A stretch of DNA of 64,000 nucleotides. It comes from Zobellella denitrificans. Lineage in GTDB: Bacteria; Pseudomonadota; Gammaproteobacteria; Enterobacterales; Aeromonadaceae. The notes under the pieces were generated by a model. The model did no database searches. It saw nothing but the letters and a program-made list of their open reading frames with translations, and was not told the origin of the DNA. The first letter of the stretch is position 1. Each line of letters starts with the position of its first letter. This document shows, one piece after another, positions 18,638-29,824 of the stretch. The stretch covers positions 1 through 64,000 of the forward strand of contig NZ_NMUO01000004.1 in NCBI RefSeq assembly GCF_002237365.1, read 5' to 3'. The translations under genes were made by a program, and so were the position numbers.

Positions 18638-19828
18638 TCAGATCACCGCGGCGATGGCGTCGCACAGGGCGTCGATGTTCGACTTGGTGATGCCGGCCAC
18701 GCTGATGCGGCCGGAGCCGACGATGTAGATGCCGAACTCGTTCTTCAGCCGCTCCACCTGCTCCTTGTTCAGGCCGGAGAAGGAGAACATGCCGTTCTGG
18801 CGGGCGATGAAGCTGAAGTCCTGATCCACGCCGCGGCCGGACAGTTTTTCCACCAGCAGGGTGCGCATTTCCTGGATGCGGTCGCGCATCTCGGCCAGCT
18901 CGTTCAGCCAGTCCTGGTACAGCTCCGGATCCTCGGCCACCAGGGCCACCACGGCGGCGCCGTGGGAGGGTGGGTTGGAGTAGTTGGCGCGGATGATGGT
19001 TTTCACCTGGCTGAAGGCGGTGTCGGCCACGGCGGCGTCGCTGGCGACCAGGGTGAAGGCGCCCACCCGCTCGTTGTACAGGCCGAAGTTCTTGGAGAAG
19101 GAGCTGGCGATCAGCAGTTCTTTATTGTGCTCGGCGAACACCCGCAGGCCGTAGGCGTCTTCCTCGATGCCCTTGGCGAAGCCCTGGTAGGCGAAGTCGA
19201 ACAGCGGCAGCCAGCCTTTCTCGGCGGACAGCCTGGCCAGTTGCTGCCATTGCTCGGCGGTGGGGTCGATGCCGGTGGGATTGTGGCAGCAGCCGTGCAG
19301 CAGCACCACGTCGCCGGCCTTGGCCTGGGCCAGGTCGGCCAGCATGGCGTCGAAGTCCAGATCCTTGGTGTCGGCGTTGTAGTAGCCGTATTCCTTCACC
19401 TCCAGGCCGGCGGCGGTAAACACGGCCCTGTGGTTGGCCCAGGTGGGGTTGGAGATCCACACGGTGTTGCTGTCGAGCTGGCGGGCGATGAACTCGCCGG
19501 CGATGCGCAGGGCGCCGGTGCCGCCCGGTGCCTGGGCGGTGCGGGCGCGGCCGGCTTCGGTCACGGCGGAGCCGGCGCCGAACAGCAGCTGCTGCACCAC
19601 GCGGCCGTAGGCCTCGGTGCCTTCAATGCTGAGGTAGTTCTTGGTGGTCTGCTCCTGCACCAGGCGGGCTTCGGCTTTTTTCACGCAACGCAGCACCGGG
19701 GTCTGGCCGGCTTCGTCTTTGTAGATGCCCACACCCAGGTTGATCTTGTCGGTACGGGGATCCTGGCGGAACGCGTCGGTAAGGCCCAGGATGGGATCGG
19801 CAGGGGCGGCGGTGACCTTCTCGAACAT
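18638..19828 (-). CDS. aspC: Aspartate/aromatic aminotransferase
   Basis: A PLP-dependent class I aminotransferase of 396 residues, the same length as E. coli AspC. It interconverts aspartate and oxaloacetate with 2-oxoglutarate, and members often also accept aromatic amino acids. The PLP lysine is K246 in [41 protein letters not shown] and the C-terminal GRISVAG segment with its substrate-carboxylate arginine are all present. A single-gene unit between converging terminators is indicated. Whether it is functionally AspC or TyrB cannot be settled from sequence alone. Confidence 0.95.
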   Translation of the reverse strand: MFEKVTAAPADPILGLTDAFRQDPRTDKINLGVGIYKDEAGQTPVLRCVKKAEARLVQEQTTKNYLSIEGTEAYGRVVQQLLFGAGSAVTEAGRARTAQAPGGTGALRIAGEFIARQLDSNTVWISNPTWANHRAVFTAAGLEVKEYGYYNADTKDLDFDAMLADLAQAKAGDVVLLHGCCHNPTGIDPTAEQWQQLARLSAEKGWLPLFDFAYQGFAKGIEEDAYGLRVFAEHNKELLIASSFSKNFGLYNERVGAFTLVASDAAVADTAFSQVKTIIRANYSNPPSHGAAVVALVAEDPELYQDWLNELAEMRDRIQEMRTLLVEKLSGRGVDQDFSFIARQNGMFSFSGLNKEQVERLKNEFGIYIVGSGRISVAGITKSNIDALCDAIAAVI

Positions 19829-19889
19829 GGTAGTGTTGATTCCTTGTAATGATAAATATGGTCCGGGTCGCGGGCTGCGACAGCCCCTA

Positions 19890-19898
19890 GTTATAACA
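19890..19898 (-). promoter_or_regulatory. Predicted extended -10 promoter for aspC
   Basis: On the minus strand the sequence TGTTATAAC gives a TATAAC -10 box with the TG of an extended -10. It lies about 65 bases upstream of the aspC ATG; the -35 region is poor. Confidence 0.45.
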
Positions 19899-19912
19899 CT
19901 TGCGCCCCCATT

Positions 19913-19930
19913 AAAAAACGGCTTTCACCG
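19913..19930 (-). terminator. Weak Rho-independent terminator after the MFS gene
   Basis: On the minus strand CGGT-GAAA-GCCG forms a four-pair stem with a GNRA tetraloop followed by six T. It lies just after the stop of the exporter gene. Confidence 0.4.
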
Positions 19931-19936
19931 GGGAAT

Positions 19937-21136
19937 TTATGCCCGGGCCTTCAGCGCCGGATGCACCAGCAGCCAGTAGCCGGACAGGGCCAGCCAGGTG
20001 CACAGGCTCATCACCAGCGCCATGGGCAGGGCCGAGGGCACATGGCTGGCATTGACCGCGAAGGCGGCCACCGCGCCCAGGCCGAAGCGGGTGGTGCCGG
20101 CCAGTGCCGAGGCGGTGCCGGCGCTTTCCGGAAAGTGGCTGAGCAGGCCGGCCATGGCGTTGGCGCCGATCAGGCTTATCTGGGAGATCACCAGCATCAC
20201 CGGCAGCACTATGCCCCAGAGTCCACCCAGGCCGGTGGCGGCGTTGAAGACGAGGAGGATGGCGCCCAGGCTGGCATTGACCAGCCCGGTCTTGAGCAGC
20301 CGATCGCTGCCCAGGCGCTTGACCAGCCGGCTGTTGCCGAAGGTGAGCACCATCATCAGCAGGATATTCAGGCCGAACAGCAGGCCGTAGTGCTGGGCCG
20401 GGACCCCGAACAGCTCGATGTACACCAGCGGCGAGCCGGAGATAAAGGCGAACATGGAGGCGGTGGTCAGGGCGCCGCACAGGATGTAGCCCAGGGCCGC
20501 CCGGTGGCTCAGCACCTTGCCGTAGTTGCGCAGTATGGGCAGCAGCCGGAACGGCTGGCGCAGCTCGGGATTGAGGGTTTCCGGGATCTTGAATGCCAGG
20601 GTGACGGCGACCAGGGCGCCGATGGCCGCCAGCAGCACGAAGATGCCGTGCCAGTGGGCCACCAGCAGCAGGTAGCCGCCGACGATGGGGGCGAGCAGGG
20701 GGGCCAGCGTCATCACCAGTATCACCATGGACATGACCCGGGCGAACATGTCCCGTTCGAACATGTCGCGCAGCAGGGCGTTGAGCACCACGGATCCGGC
20801 GGCGCCACCGATGGCCTGCAGCAGGCGGAAGGCCATCAGCGCCTCTATGCTGTCGGCGAAGGCGCAACCGATGCTGGCCAGGGTAAAGAGCGCGAGGCCG
20901 CCGAGCATGACCGGCTTGCGGCCCACGCTGTCGGCCAGGGGGCCGTAGAACAGCTGGCCGAGGGCGAAACCGGCGAGGAAGACGCTGATGGTGAGCTGGG
21001 CCTGGGCCACCGGTACGCCCAGATCCCGGGCGATGGTGGGCAGGCTCGGCAGGTACATGTCGATGGCGAGCGGCGTCAGGCCGGCGAGGCTCGCCAGCAA
21101 CAGCAGCAGGGAAAGGGGCAGACCCATGAGGAACAT
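19937..21136 (-). CDS. Bcr/CflA-family MFS efflux transporter
   Basis: A 399-residue major facilitator with twelve predicted membrane helices. The N-terminal block LTPLAIDMYLPSLPTIARDLG, the loop GQLFYGPLADSVGRKPVMLGG and the motif-C-like LAPLLAPIVGGYLL identify the drug:proton antiporter group (Bcr/CflA). Substrate is unknown. A Fur-box-like palindrome covers the predicted promoter, so export linked to iron starvation, for example of a siderophore, is possible but is inference only. Two start codons are possible (21136 and 21127); neither has a strong ribosome site. Confidence 0.88.
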   Translation of the reverse strand: MFLMGLPLSLLLLLASLAGLTPLAIDMYLPSLPTIARDLGVPVAQAQLTISVFLAGFALGQLFYGPLADSVGRKPVMLGGLALFTLASIGCAFADSIEALMAFRLLQAIGGAAGSVVLNALLRDMFERDMFARVMSMVILVMTLAPLLAPIVGGYLLLVAHWHGIFVLLAAIGALVAVTLAFKIPETLNPELRQPFRLLPILRNYGKVLSHRAALGYILCGALTTASMFAFISGSPLVYIELFGVPAQHYGLLFGLNILLMMVLTFGNSRLVKRLGSDRLLKTGLVNASLGAILLVFNAATGLGGLWGIVLPVMLVISQISLIGANAMAGLLSHFPESAGTASALAGTTRFGLGAVAAFAVNASHVPSALPMALVMSLCTWLALSGYWLLVHPALKARA

Positions 21137-21154
21137 CCAGAGGTAACAAGTGCA

Positions 21155-21189
21155 ACCAATTTAAACATGATAAGCATTATCATGCAAAG
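21155..21189 (-). promoter_or_regulatory. Predicted promoter of the MFS exporter gene
   Basis: On the minus strand TTGCAT and TTAAAT are separated by 17 bases in an AT-rich patch. The Fur-box-like palindrome lies inside the spacer. Confidence 0.45.
21166..21184. promoter_or_regulatory. Fur-box-like palindrome
   Basis: CATGATAA-GCA-TTATCATG is a perfect 8-3-8 inverted repeat. Its core TGATAAGCATTATCA differs at one base from the 7-1-7 Fur consensus TGATAATCATTATCA, and it matches about 15 of 19 positions of the classical box. It overlaps the only good promoter in front of the MFS exporter gene, the arrangement expected for iron-dependent repression. Confidence 0.55.
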
Positions 21190-21199
21190 GAAGTGCGCC

Positions 21200-22090
21200 T
21201 CAGGGCCGGTAGGGGTAGATATGCAGCCGGGGAATGAGCGGCTCGTCCTTGATGCGGGCTTCCCGGCGTTTGCGGGGGGTGGCCGGCGGATAGTCCGCAA
21301 GCGCGGTCAGCGCCGGCGGCTCGTCCTGGCACAGGATAAGCGGCAGGTGGGCCTTGACCTGCTGCTGGCGGGGGCGGATCTCCTCCTCCTGCCAGCGCAC
21401 GTTGACCATGGGGTGGGTCTTGACCGGCCGGCGCAGGCGCAGCTCCACCCCCGGCGGCAGCCGCTTGACGTCGTAGATTTCCCGGTCCACGCATTGCAGC
21501 CAGGTCTGGGCGTCGACCAGGGGAGGAGGTTTGAGCCGGGACTCGGTGAGCTGGCGCACCAGCTGCTCTTTATCCACTTTCTGGATGATCTGCTTGTTGG
21601 CCCAGGTAAAGCCCAGCCGGGAGGCGGGGCGGGGCAGCAGCACCAGCTGGCGGTAGACCTGCAGGGTGATGAGGCCGGGCAGGGTGTCGTGCACCAGGGC
21701 GAACTTCTTGTCGCGGCCCTCGGCTTCCTGCACCAGCGCCCGGAACGCCAGCTTGAGCCGGTTGACCTCGTCCACCAGGGCGGCGGTGTCCTCCCCGAGG
21801 GCGGCGGGCAGCAACAGCAGGCCGGGCAGACGGAAGCTGGCCTTGGCCGAGCAGTCCGGTTGCAGGTGCCACTGGCGATAGGCCGCCAGGGCGGCGTGCA
21901 GGGCGGCATCGCCTTGCAATGGGCTGACGGGGATCCGCGCCACCGGCTCGTGCTCCTGGCCGAGCGGCACGGGCGGCAGGGCATAGCAGCGGGCGAAGGG
22001 GCTGGCCCCGGCCAGGAACTGGCAGAGGGCGCTGGTGGCGCTTTCCAGCTCGGCAAAGGCGTGACGCAGGCGGGCGGCGAGGGTGAACAT
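21200..22090 (-). CDS. tus: Tus, DNA replication terminus site-binding protein
   Basis: Tus binds Ter sites as a monomer and stops the DnaB helicase from one side only. The 296-residue product aligns with E. coli Tus along its length. HDTLPGLITLQVYRQLVLL and FTWANKQIIQK correspond to the HLPGLITL and FGWANKHIIK segments, LRLRRPVKTHPMVNVRW to LKIKRPVKVQPIARVWY, and the C-terminus LIPRLHIYPY to LIIPRLHLY. The start is the ATG at 22088-22090. A Ter sequence lies 3 bases upstream within the probable 5' leader, so autorepression as in E. coli is expected. Identification from memory of the family is strong; DNA-contact residues were not checked one by one. Confidence 0.93.
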   Translation of the reverse strand: MFTLAARLRHAFAELESATSALCQFLAGASPFARCYALPPVPLGQEHEPVARIPVSPLQGDAALHAALAAYRQWHLQPDCSAKASFRLPGLLLLPAALGEDTAALVDEVNRLKLAFRALVQEAEGRDKKFALVHDTLPGLITLQVYRQLVLLPRPASRLGFTWANKQIIQKVDKEQLVRQLTESRLKPPPLVDAQTWLQCVDREIYDVKRLPPGVELRLRRPVKTHPMVNVRWQEEEIRPRQQQVKAHLPLILCQDEPPALTALADYPPATPRKRREARIKDEPLIPRLHIYPYRP

Positions 22091-22093
22091 GAT

Positions 22094-22107
22094 TTATGCC
22101 AACATAC
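22094..22107 (-). other. Ter1 replication fork-arrest site at tus
   Basis: The minus strand reads GTATGTTGGCATAA. The first eight bases equal the E. coli Ter core GTATGTTG, including the essential G:C pair at the blocking face. The same 14-mer recurs exactly at 54188 and 59252. The site lies between the tus promoter and its start codon on the coding strand, as E. coli TerB does. By analogy it blocks forks moving from high to low coordinates. Confidence 0.85.
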
Positions 22108-22121
22108 TTTGGGTGCTTTTG

Positions 22122-22150
22122 AATCTAGCAGGCGAGACGGCGCGGCGCAA
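22122..22150 (-). promoter_or_regulatory. Predicted tus promoter
   Basis: On the minus strand TTGCGC and TAGATT are spaced by 17 bases, with an extended -10 TGC before TAGATT. Transcription would start near 22115, which places the Ter1 core at about +8 to +21. Tus bound there would hinder its own transcription. Confidence 0.55.
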
Positions 22151-22242
22151 GCAGCAGGATGAGGTGGCGCGCCAGGCCGGCAGGGAGGGGGCAGTAGATA
22201 CACCTATTTTACATAATGTGTGCGCGGGCGAAATAAAAAAGA

Positions 22243-22285
22243 AAAAGGGGTCCTAGTCAATTAAAAAGTGACTAGGACCCCTTTT
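22243..22285 (-). terminator. Rho-independent terminator of the his operon
   Basis: A perfect 17-bp inverted repeat (22243-22259 with 22269-22285) with a 9-base loop is followed on the minus strand by a T run. It lies 13 bases after the hisIE stop. The A/T tracts at both ends could also let it act on the plus strand. Confidence 0.92.
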
Positions 22286-22297
22286 AGGGCGGGCGGC

Positions 22298-22895
22298 TTA
22301 CTTGTGCCGCGCTTTCAGCTTATTGACCACGTCGGTCAGCTGCAACCCTTCCTGCTGCAGCAGCACGGTCAGGTGGTAGAGCAGGTCGGCGGACTCGCTG
22401 ACCAGCTCTTCGTGGTCGTGCACCGTGGCGGCCAGCGCCGTTTCCACCCCTTCCTCGCCCACCTTCTGGGCGATGCGCTTGGTGCCCTTGGCGTAGAGGC
22501 TGGCGGTGTAGCTGGTGGCCGGATCCGCGCCCTTGCGGCTGGCCAGCACCTGCTCCAGCTCGGCGAGGAAGCTCAAGCTTGGCAACTGCTGGTCGTTGAA
22601 ACAGGACACGTTGCCCAGGTGGCAGGTGGGGCCGATAGGCTCCACCATCGCCAGCAGGGTGTCCTGATCGCAGTCGGTGCTGAGATCGCGCAGCTGCAGC
22701 ACGTGGCCGGAGGTTTCACCCTTGGTCCAGAGCCGGTTTTTGGTGCGGCTGAAGAAGGTGACCTGGCCGGTGGCCTGGGACTTTTCCAGCGCTTCCCGGT
22801 TCATGTAGCCGAGCATCAGCACCCGGCCGCTGTGGCAGTCCTGCACGATGGCGGGCATCAGGCCGTCGACCTTGTCCCAGTCCAGCTGGTTGGCG

Positions 22896-22903
<8 letters not shown>
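22298..22903 (-). CDS. hisI: Bifunctional phosphoribosyl-AMP cyclohydrolase / phosphoribosyl-ATP pyrophosphatase
   Basis: This carries out the second and third steps of histidine synthesis in the cytoplasm. The 201-residue fusion (HisIE) has an N-terminal cyclohydrolase with the metal-site segment [10 protein letters not shown] and [10 protein letters not shown]. The C-terminal pyrophosphatase carries [18 protein letters not shown] and [13 protein letters not shown]. It is the last gene of the operon, overlaps hisF by eight bases and is followed by a strong terminator. Confidence 0.97.
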
Positions 22904-24388
<1,485 letters not shown>

Positions 24389-24979
24389 TTACAGCTCCAG
24401 AAAGTTTTTCAGCAACTGGGCGCCGGCGGCACCGGAGCGCTCCGGGTGGAATTGCACGCCGAAGAAGTTCTCCTGGCCGATGGCGGCGCTGAAGGCCTGG
24501 CCATACTGGCAGGAGGCCAGGGTGTATTCGCCCACCGGCACCGCGTAGGAGTGCACGAAGTAGAAGAAGCTGCCGTCGGGAATGTCCTTGAACAGCGGGT
24601 GGCCGGGCAGGGGAGTGATCTGGTTCCAGCCCATGTGCGGCAGGCGGATACCGTCGCCGCCCACCAGCTTGGTGCAGTCGGCGTCGATCTTGCCGAGGCA
24701 CTCGACGTCGCCTTCCTCTGAGCGGTTGACCAGCATCTGCATGCCGAGGCAGATACCCAGCACCGGCTGGTGCAGCCGGTTGATGAGTTCCACCAGGCCG
24801 CGCTCGCGCAGGTTCTTCATCGCCTCGCGGGCGGTGCCCACGCCGGGCAGGAACAGCTTGTCGGCCCCCAGCACCACCTCCGGATCCTTGCTCACCTGTA
24901 CCTGGTAGCCCAGGCGCTCGATGGCGTAGCGCACGGAGGACAGGTTGGCGCAGCCGGTATCGATAATGACGACCTTCAC
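24389..24979 (-). CDS. hisH: Imidazole glycerol phosphate synthase glutaminase subunit
   Basis: HisH is the class I glutamine amidotransferase that supplies ammonia to HisF. The 196 residues contain the nucleophile cysteine in VLGICLGMQ and the His/Glu pair in [10 protein letters not shown]. It overlaps the 3' end of hisB by four bases and abuts hisA. Confidence 0.97.
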   Translation of the reverse strand: MKVVIIDTGCANLSSVRYAIERLGYQVQVSKDPEVVLGADKLFLPGVGTAREAMKNLRERGLVELINRLHQPVLGICLGMQMLVNRSEEGDVECLGKIDADCTKLVGGDGIRLPHMGWNQITPLPGHPLFKDIPDGSFFYFVHSYAVPVGEYTLASCQYGQAFSAAIGQENFFGVQFHPERSGAAGAQLLKNFLEL

Positions 24980-26046
24980 AGTACCCCCTTGCTCGACGGC
25001 AGATCATCGCCTTCCACCCGGATGGCCTGGCGCAGGGCGCGGCCGAAACCCTTGAACAGGCTCTCCACCATGTGGTGGGTATTGTCGCCGGTCACCTTGA
25101 GGTGAATATTGGCGGCCAGGCTGTCGCTTAAACTCCGGAAGAAGTGGGGCACCATCTCCACCGACAGATCGCCGGCCTTGTCCTGGCGGAACTGGCCCTC
25201 GAACTTCATATAGGGACGGCCGGACAAGTCCAGGGTGATGGCCGCCTCGCACTCGTCCATGGGCAGCACGAAACCGAAGCGGCCGATGCCGCGCTTGTTG
25301 CCGAGCGCCTTGCGCAGTGCCTCGCCCAGGGCCAGGGCGGTGTCTTCCACCGTGTGGTGGTCGTCGATGTGCAGGTCGCCCTCGACCGCCACTTCCAGAT
25401 AAAAGCCGCCGTGGGTGGCGATTTGATCCAGCATGTGGTCGAAGAAGTGCAGGCCGGTGCTGATCTTGCTGCCACCGCGTCTATCCAGATCCAGCTTGAC
25501 GCGGATGTCGGTTTCCTTGGTGGTGCGGATCACCTCGGCGGTACGGCCGCGGCTCAGCAGGCGCACCACGATTTCGGGCCAGCCCAGGTCGTGGTGGCCG
25601 TAGTGCAGGCCCTTTAGTCCCATGTTCTCGGCCAGTTGCATGTCGGTGACGCGATCGCCGATCACCCAGGAGTCGGTGAAGTCGACGCGGCCGGCCTGCA
25701 GGTAGTCCTTGACCAGCCCCAGGCGCGGCTTGCGGCAGGCGCAGTCGTCGTGCTGGAAGTGGGGGCAGATCAGGATGTCGTCGAACTTGACGCCCTGGGA
25801 GGTCAGGATCTGCATCATCAGGTTGTGGGGGGCGTCGAAGTCTTCCTGCGGGAAGCTGTCGGTGCCCAGGCCGTCCTGGTTGGTGACCATCACCAGCCGG
25901 TAGCCCGCGTCCTGCAGCTTGAGCAGGGCCGGGATCACGCCGGGCAGGAAGGCCAGTTTGTCGAGCCGGTCCAGCTGTTTGTCGACCGGCGGCTCTTCCA
26001 CCATGGTGCCGTCGCGGTCGATAAATAAAATACGTTCCTTAGTCAC
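24976..26046 (-). CDS. hisB: Bifunctional histidinol-phosphatase / imidazoleglycerol-phosphate dehydratase
   Basis: HisB is the two-domain enzyme of gammaproteobacteria. The N-terminal HAD phosphatase has the DxDGT motif with D10 and D12 (FIDRDGT) and the zinc-binding [11 protein letters not shown] loop. The C-terminal dehydratase, from about residue 168, has the metal-binding HFFDHM and [10 protein letters not shown] motifs. Length 356 is typical. It abuts hisC and overlaps hisH. Confidence 0.97.
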   Translation of the reverse strand: MTKERILFIDRDGTMVEEPPVDKQLDRLDKLAFLPGVIPALLKLQDAGYRLVMVTNQDGLGTDSFPQEDFDAPHNLMMQILTSQGVKFDDILICPHFQHDDCACRKPRLGLVKDYLQAGRVDFTDSWVIGDRVTDMQLAENMGLKGLHYGHHDLGWPEIVVRLLSRGRTAEVIRTTKETDIRVKLDLDRRGGSKISTGLHFFDHMLDQIATHGGFYLEVAVEGDLHIDDHHTVEDTALALGEALRKALGNKRGIGRFGFVLPMDECEAAITLDLSGRPYMKFEGQFRQDKAGDLSVEMVPHFFRSLSDSLAANIHLKVTGDNTHHMVESLFKGFGRALRQAIRVEGDDLPSSKGVL

Positions 26047-27105
26047 TTATTGCTCCTGTTGCAGTACGGCCAGTACCGCGTCCATTTCGGCCTCTTGGCC
26101 GATGGTGATACGAATGCAGTCGGCAAGCCCGGGCTTGCTGGAAAAATCACGCAGTATGATACCCGCCCGGCTCATGCGGTCAAAGACGGCGCTGCCCGGG
26201 GTGAAGCGGACCAGCAGGTAGTTGCCGTTGGGGGCGAATACTTCTTTGACCTGGGCGTTGCCGGCGAGTTGCCCGGCAAGCGTCGCCTTGAGCCGGTTGA
26301 TCTCCGCCACCCGCTCGCGCATCCGCGTGAGGCCGTCCTCGCTCAGGGCCTGGGCGGCAATCTGGGCCACCGGCTCGGGGATGGGGTAGGGGGCGATCAC
26401 CTTCAACAGCAGTTGCACCACCTCCGGGTTGGCCAGGGTGAAGCCGCAGCGGATGCCGGCCAGGCCGAAGGCCTTGGACAGGGTGCGGATAAGCACCAGC
26501 TCCGGGTAGTCGGCCAGCAGGCCGGCCTGGCTGTGCGCGGGGCAGAACTCGATATAGGCCTCGTCCACCACCACCAGGGCGCGGCCGCGGGCGGCTTCGA
26601 GCAGGCGGATGAGGCCGCTTTGCTCCACCAGATCGCCGGTCGGGTTGTTGGGCGAGCACAGGAACACCAGCTTGGCCTCGCCCAGGCGGTCGATGATGCC
26701 GTCGAAGTCGGGCTGGCGGGAGGCGCTCAGCGGCACGTCGATGATGCCCACGCCGTTGGTCTCGGCGCTGATGGCGTACATGCCGTAGGTGGGGGTGCAG
26801 ATGATGATGCTGTCACGGCCCGGCTCGCAGAAGGTGCGGATCAGCAGCTCGATGCCTTCGTCGCCGCCGCGGCTGACCAGCACCTGCTCGGGGGCCACAC
26901 CGGCGTAGCCGGCATAGCCGTTGATCACCGCGGGCGGCTGGCACTCGGGGTAGCGGTTCAGGCGCGAGCAGTCCAGACGGAAGTCGCCGCTGTCGGCCGC
27001 CTCGTTGGCGTTCAGCCAGATGTGGCCCTGGCCGCCGATGCGGCGGGCGGACTGGTAGGGGGTGAGCGCCTGAACCTGGGCGCGGGCCAGTTGGGTGAGG
27101 CTCAT
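26047..27105 (-). CDS. hisC: Histidinol-phosphate aminotransferase
   Basis: A PLP enzyme converting imidazole-acetol phosphate to histidinol phosphate with glutamate. The 352 residues include [28 protein letters not shown] and the PLP-lysine segment [16 protein letters not shown]. Its start overlaps the hisD stop by four bases. Confidence 0.97.
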   Translation of the reverse strand: MSLTQLARAQVQALTPYQSARRIGGQGHIWLNANEAADSGDFRLDCSRLNRYPECQPPAVINGYAGYAGVAPEQVLVSRGGDEGIELLIRTFCEPGRDSIIICTPTYGMYAISAETNGVGIIDVPLSASRQPDFDGIIDRLGEAKLVFLCSPNNPTGDLVEQSGLIRLLEAARGRALVVVDEAYIEFCPAHSQAGLLADYPELVLIRTLSKAFGLAGIRCGFTLANPEVVQLLLKVIAPYPIPEPVAQIAAQALSEDGLTRMRERVAEINRLKATLAGQLAGNAQVKEVFAPNGNYLLVRFTPGSAVFDRMSRAGIILRDFSSKPGLADCIRITIGQEAEMDAVLAVLQQEQ

Positions 27106-28394
27106 GCTTGTTTCTCCAGTTTGGCCAGCCGCAGGCTGACCGCGTTTTTGTGGGCATCCAGGGTTTCGGTGGCGGCGAGCAGCTCCACCGCCGGACCTAT
27201 GGCTTGCAGTCCCGCCGGGCTCAGCTCCTGCACCGTGTAGCGGCGCTGGTAGTCGGCCAGCCCCAGGCTGGAGCAGGTGCGGGCATAGCCGTAGGTGGGC
27301 AGGGTGTGGTTGGTGCCGCTGGCATAGTCGCCCACCGACTCCGGGGTCCAGGCGCCGAGGAAGATGGAGCCGGCGTTCCTGAGTTTGGGCAGCAGGGCGC
27401 GCGGGTCTTCGGTCTGCACGATGAGGTGCTCGGGGGCGTAGGCGTTGGAGATGGCGACGGCCTGGGCCAGATCGTCGCAGATAAAGGTGCGGCTCTCGGC
27501 CAGGGCCCGGCGGGCGATGTCGGCCCGGGACAGGGCGGCCAGCTGTTCGGCCAGGGCGGCATCCACCCGCTCGGCCAGGGCGCGGCTGGGGGTGACCAGT
27601 ATCACCTGGGAGTCGGGGCCGTGCTCGGCCTGGGACAGCAGATCCGAGGCGATAAAGGCGGCGTCGGCGGACTCGTCGGCGATCACCAGCACTTCCGAGG
27701 GGCCGGCGGGCATGTCGATGGCGGCGCCGTCCACATCACCGGACACCTGGCCCTTGGCCTCGGTCACCCAGGCGTTGCCCGGGCCGAAGATCTTGTCCAC
27801 CTTGGTCACCGTCTCGGTGCCGTAGGCCAGGGCGGCCACCGCCTGGGCGCCGCCCAGGCTATAGATGGCGTCCACGCCGCAGCGCCGGGCGGTATAGACG
27901 ATGGCGTCGTTCACCGGCGGCGGCGAGCACAGCACCACCCGCTCGCAGCCGGCGAGCCTGGCCGGGATGGCCAGCATCATCACGGTGGACACCAGGGGCG
28001 CGCTGCCGCCGGGCACATAGAGGCCGACCTTTTCGATGGGCTGGTAGTGCAGCTCGCAGCGTACCCCCGGTTTGGTGTCCAGCACCACGGGGCTGGGGAG
28101 CTGGGCCCGGTGGAAGGCCTCGATATTGTCGATGGCGAGCTCGATGGCGGCTTTCAGCTCCTCGCTCACCCGGCTGCCGGCGGCCGCGATGTCCTCCTCG
28201 GTCAGCTGCAGGCGCTCGAGTTCCACCTTGTCCAGGGTGCGGGTCAGTTCCCGCAGGGCGGCATCGCCGCCGGCGCGCACTTTTTCGATGATATCCGCCA
28301 CCTGGGCGTCACGCCCGCCCTGGGCCAGGGCGGGGCGGCGCAGGGCGTCGGCCTGCTCTTGCTTGCTCAGTCGGTTCCAGTCGAAGGTTTGCAT
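27102..28394 (-). CDS. hisD: Histidinol dehydrogenase
   Basis: A zinc enzyme oxidising histidinol to histidine in two NAD-dependent steps. The 430-residue product shows [15 protein letters not shown], the signature around [14 protein letters not shown], the zinc/catalytic [10 protein letters not shown] segment and the C-terminal [22 protein letters not shown] block. It is the second gene of the operon, four bases after hisG. Confidence 0.97.
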   Translation of the reverse strand: MQTFDWNRLSKQEQADALRRPALAQGGRDAQVADIIEKVRAGGDAALRELTRTLDKVELERLQLTEEDIAAAGSRVSEELKAAIELAIDNIEAFHRAQLPSPVVLDTKPGVRCELHYQPIEKVGLYVPGGSAPLVSTVMMLAIPARLAGCERVVLCSPPPVNDAIVYTARRCGVDAIYSLGGAQAVAALAYGTETVTKVDKIFGPGNAWVTEAKGQVSGDVDGAAIDMPAGPSEVLVIADESADAAFIASDLLSQAEHGPDSQVILVTPSRALAERVDAALAEQLAALSRADIARRALAESRTFICDDLAQAVAISNAYAPEHLIVQTEDPRALLPKLRNAGSIFLGAWTPESVGDYASGTNHTLPTYGYARTCSSLGLADYQRRYTVQELSPAGLQAIGPAVELLAATETLDAHKNAVSLRLAKLEKQA

Positions 28395-28397
28395 GGT

Positions 28398-29300
28398 TTA
28401 CTCCATCATCTTCTCGATGGGCAGCACCAGGATGGAAGAGGCGCCCAGGGCCTTGAGGCCTTCCATGGTTTCCCAGAACAGATCCTCGGTGCTGACCACA
28501 TGGATGGCCACCTGCTTGGTTTCGCCGGCCAGCTGCATGATGGTGGGGCGCTCGGCGCCGGGCATCAGGGCAATCACTTCTTCCAGCTTGTCCTGGGGCG
28601 CGTGCAGCATGATGTACTTGCTTTCCCGCGCCTGCTGCAGGCCCTGGATGCGGGGCAGCAGCTTGTCGATGACCTTCTGCTTGTTGGCGGCCAGCGGATT
28701 GGCGCTCTGGATCAGCACCGCCTTGGAACGGTAGATGACATCGGTTTCCACCAGGCCGTTGGCCTCCAGGGTGGCGCCGGTGGACACCAGGTCACAGATG
28801 GCGTCGGCCAGGCCGGCGCGGGGGGCTACTTCCACCGAGCCGTTCAGCATCACGCTCTTGAACTTGACGCCCTGGCTGTCCATGTAACGCTTCAGCAGCC
28901 AGGGGTAGGAGGTGGCGATGCGCTTACCTTCCAGGCTCTTGGGACCCTGGTAGTCGAACTCCTCGGCCACCGCCAGCGACAGCCGGCAGCCGCCGAAGTC
29001 GAGCCGCTTGAGCACGCTGTATTCGGCGGACTGGCCGGTGGCCTGGCGCTCCATCACGGTTTCTTCCAGCACGTTTTCGCCGACGATGCCGAGATCGACC
29101 ACGCCGTCCATCACCAGGCCGGGGATATCGTCGTCCCGCACCCGCAGCAGATCGATGGGCATGTTTTCGGCGTGGGCGATAAGGCGCTGCTCGCGCAGGT
29201 TGAGCTTGACGCCGCAGCCTTTCAGCAACTGCTGGCAGTCGGTGCTGAGGCGGCCGGATTTCTGAAGGGCGATGCGAAGGCGATTCTGATCCAATGTCAT
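28398..29300 (-). CDS. hisG: ATP phosphoribosyltransferase (long form)
   Basis: HisG catalyses the first committed step of histidine synthesis and is normally inhibited by histidine through its C-terminal ACT-like domain. The 300-residue length is that of the long form. The start is the ATG at 29298-29300 ([18 protein letters not shown]) with an AAGGAA ribosome site 9 bases upstream; a frame extension to 29408 runs through the attenuator and is not used. The PRPP-binding region [14 protein letters not shown] is present. Confidence 0.97.
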   Translation of the reverse strand: MTLDQNRLRIALQKSGRLSTDCQQLLKGCGVKLNLREQRLIAHAENMPIDLLRVRDDDIPGLVMDGVVDLGIVGENVLEETVMERQATGQSAEYSVLKRLDFGGCRLSLAVAEEFDYQGPKSLEGKRIATSYPWLLKRYMDSQGVKFKSVMLNGSVEVAPRAGLADAICDLVSTGATLEANGLVETDVIYRSKAVLIQSANPLAANKQKVIDKLLPRIQGLQQARESKYIMLHAPQDKLEEVIALMPGAERPTIMQLAGETKQVAIHVVSTEDLFWETMEGLKALGASSILVLPIEKMME

Positions 29301-29340
29301 GTGCTGTGTTCCTTGTGATAAACCGTAAAGCCGTAAAACG

Positions 29341-29370
29341 AAAAACCCCCGGAAGGGTAGCTTCCGAGGG
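29341..29370 (-). terminator. his attenuator hairpin
   Basis: On the minus strand CCCTCGGAAG-CTACC-CTTCCGGGGG followed by five T forms a Rho-independent terminator between the leader peptide and hisG. An alternative pairing partner (GGAAG/CTTCC elements near 29390-29420) is available for the antiterminated form. Confidence 0.9.
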
Positions 29371-29436
29371 TCTGGTATTTCTGTCCTGCTGGAAGCCGCC
29401 AAGCGCAAGGTCTTCCAGAATAAGTATCCTGAAAGA

Positions 29437-29481
29437 CTAGTCGGGATGATGATGGTGCTTGGCGTTGTGCAGGAAGTTCAT
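29437..29481 (-). CDS. hisL: his operon leader peptide
   Basis: A 14-codon reading frame reads [14 protein letters not shown] and stops at TAG. It has five histidine codons, four in a row just before the end. Its place between promoter and attenuator is that of E. coli hisL. Slow translation at the His codons when charged tRNA-His is scarce would favour the antiterminator and expression of hisG to hisI. Confidence 0.92.
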   Translation of the reverse strand: MNFLHNAKHHHHPD

Positions 29482-29501
29482 ATAAAGGCGTAACCTGAAT
29501 C

Positions 29502-29530
29502 TCTCTAATGGTCTGGGCTCACCATAGCAA
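29502..29530 (-). promoter_or_regulatory. Predicted his operon promoter
   Basis: On the minus strand TTGCTA and TAGAGA are separated by exactly 17 bases, 20 bases upstream of the hisL start codon. The arrangement resembles the enterobacterial his promoter. Confidence 0.55.
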
Positions 29531-29824
29531 GCCGGGCGGGCTTTGCCAACCCCGACGCCGGATAAACTTGGCGGAGAACAGCGGCGGGCAACGGGCGGGG
29601 CGGGGCCACGGGGACAAGGTTTTGGAGATATGCTCCATATTTTTGTTATTCAATATGATTTTGTTCCGCAGTAGTGAAAGTTGGTAGCGTTGAATATTGA
29701 ATTTCATTCGCTTCCCTGGCGGCGACCAAATGGCGGCGGAAAGCGGGATGGAACCATGACAAGGGCACCCCGGGCCTGGCTCGCTACACTTAGGGATGCC
29801 CTGTTTCCGGTCTCAAGGTGACCC
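29531..29824. other. AT-rich intergenic region between his promoter and DUF2279 gene
   Basis: No gene is seen. The stretch from about 29620 to 29710 is much more AT-rich than its surroundings. It contains a TGGAG-ATATG-CTCCA hairpin followed by a T run near 29623-29645, and a perfect ATTCAATAT...ATATTGAAT inverted repeat (29648-29656 with 29694-29702). It must hold the promoter of the gene at 29825, but I cannot place it confidently. Confidence 0.4.

Noticed and set aside
22204-22226. ATTTTACATAATGTG as a dif site near tus
   Set aside because: One half resembles a XerD arm (TTATGTAAAAT) but the XerC half and central region do not match.
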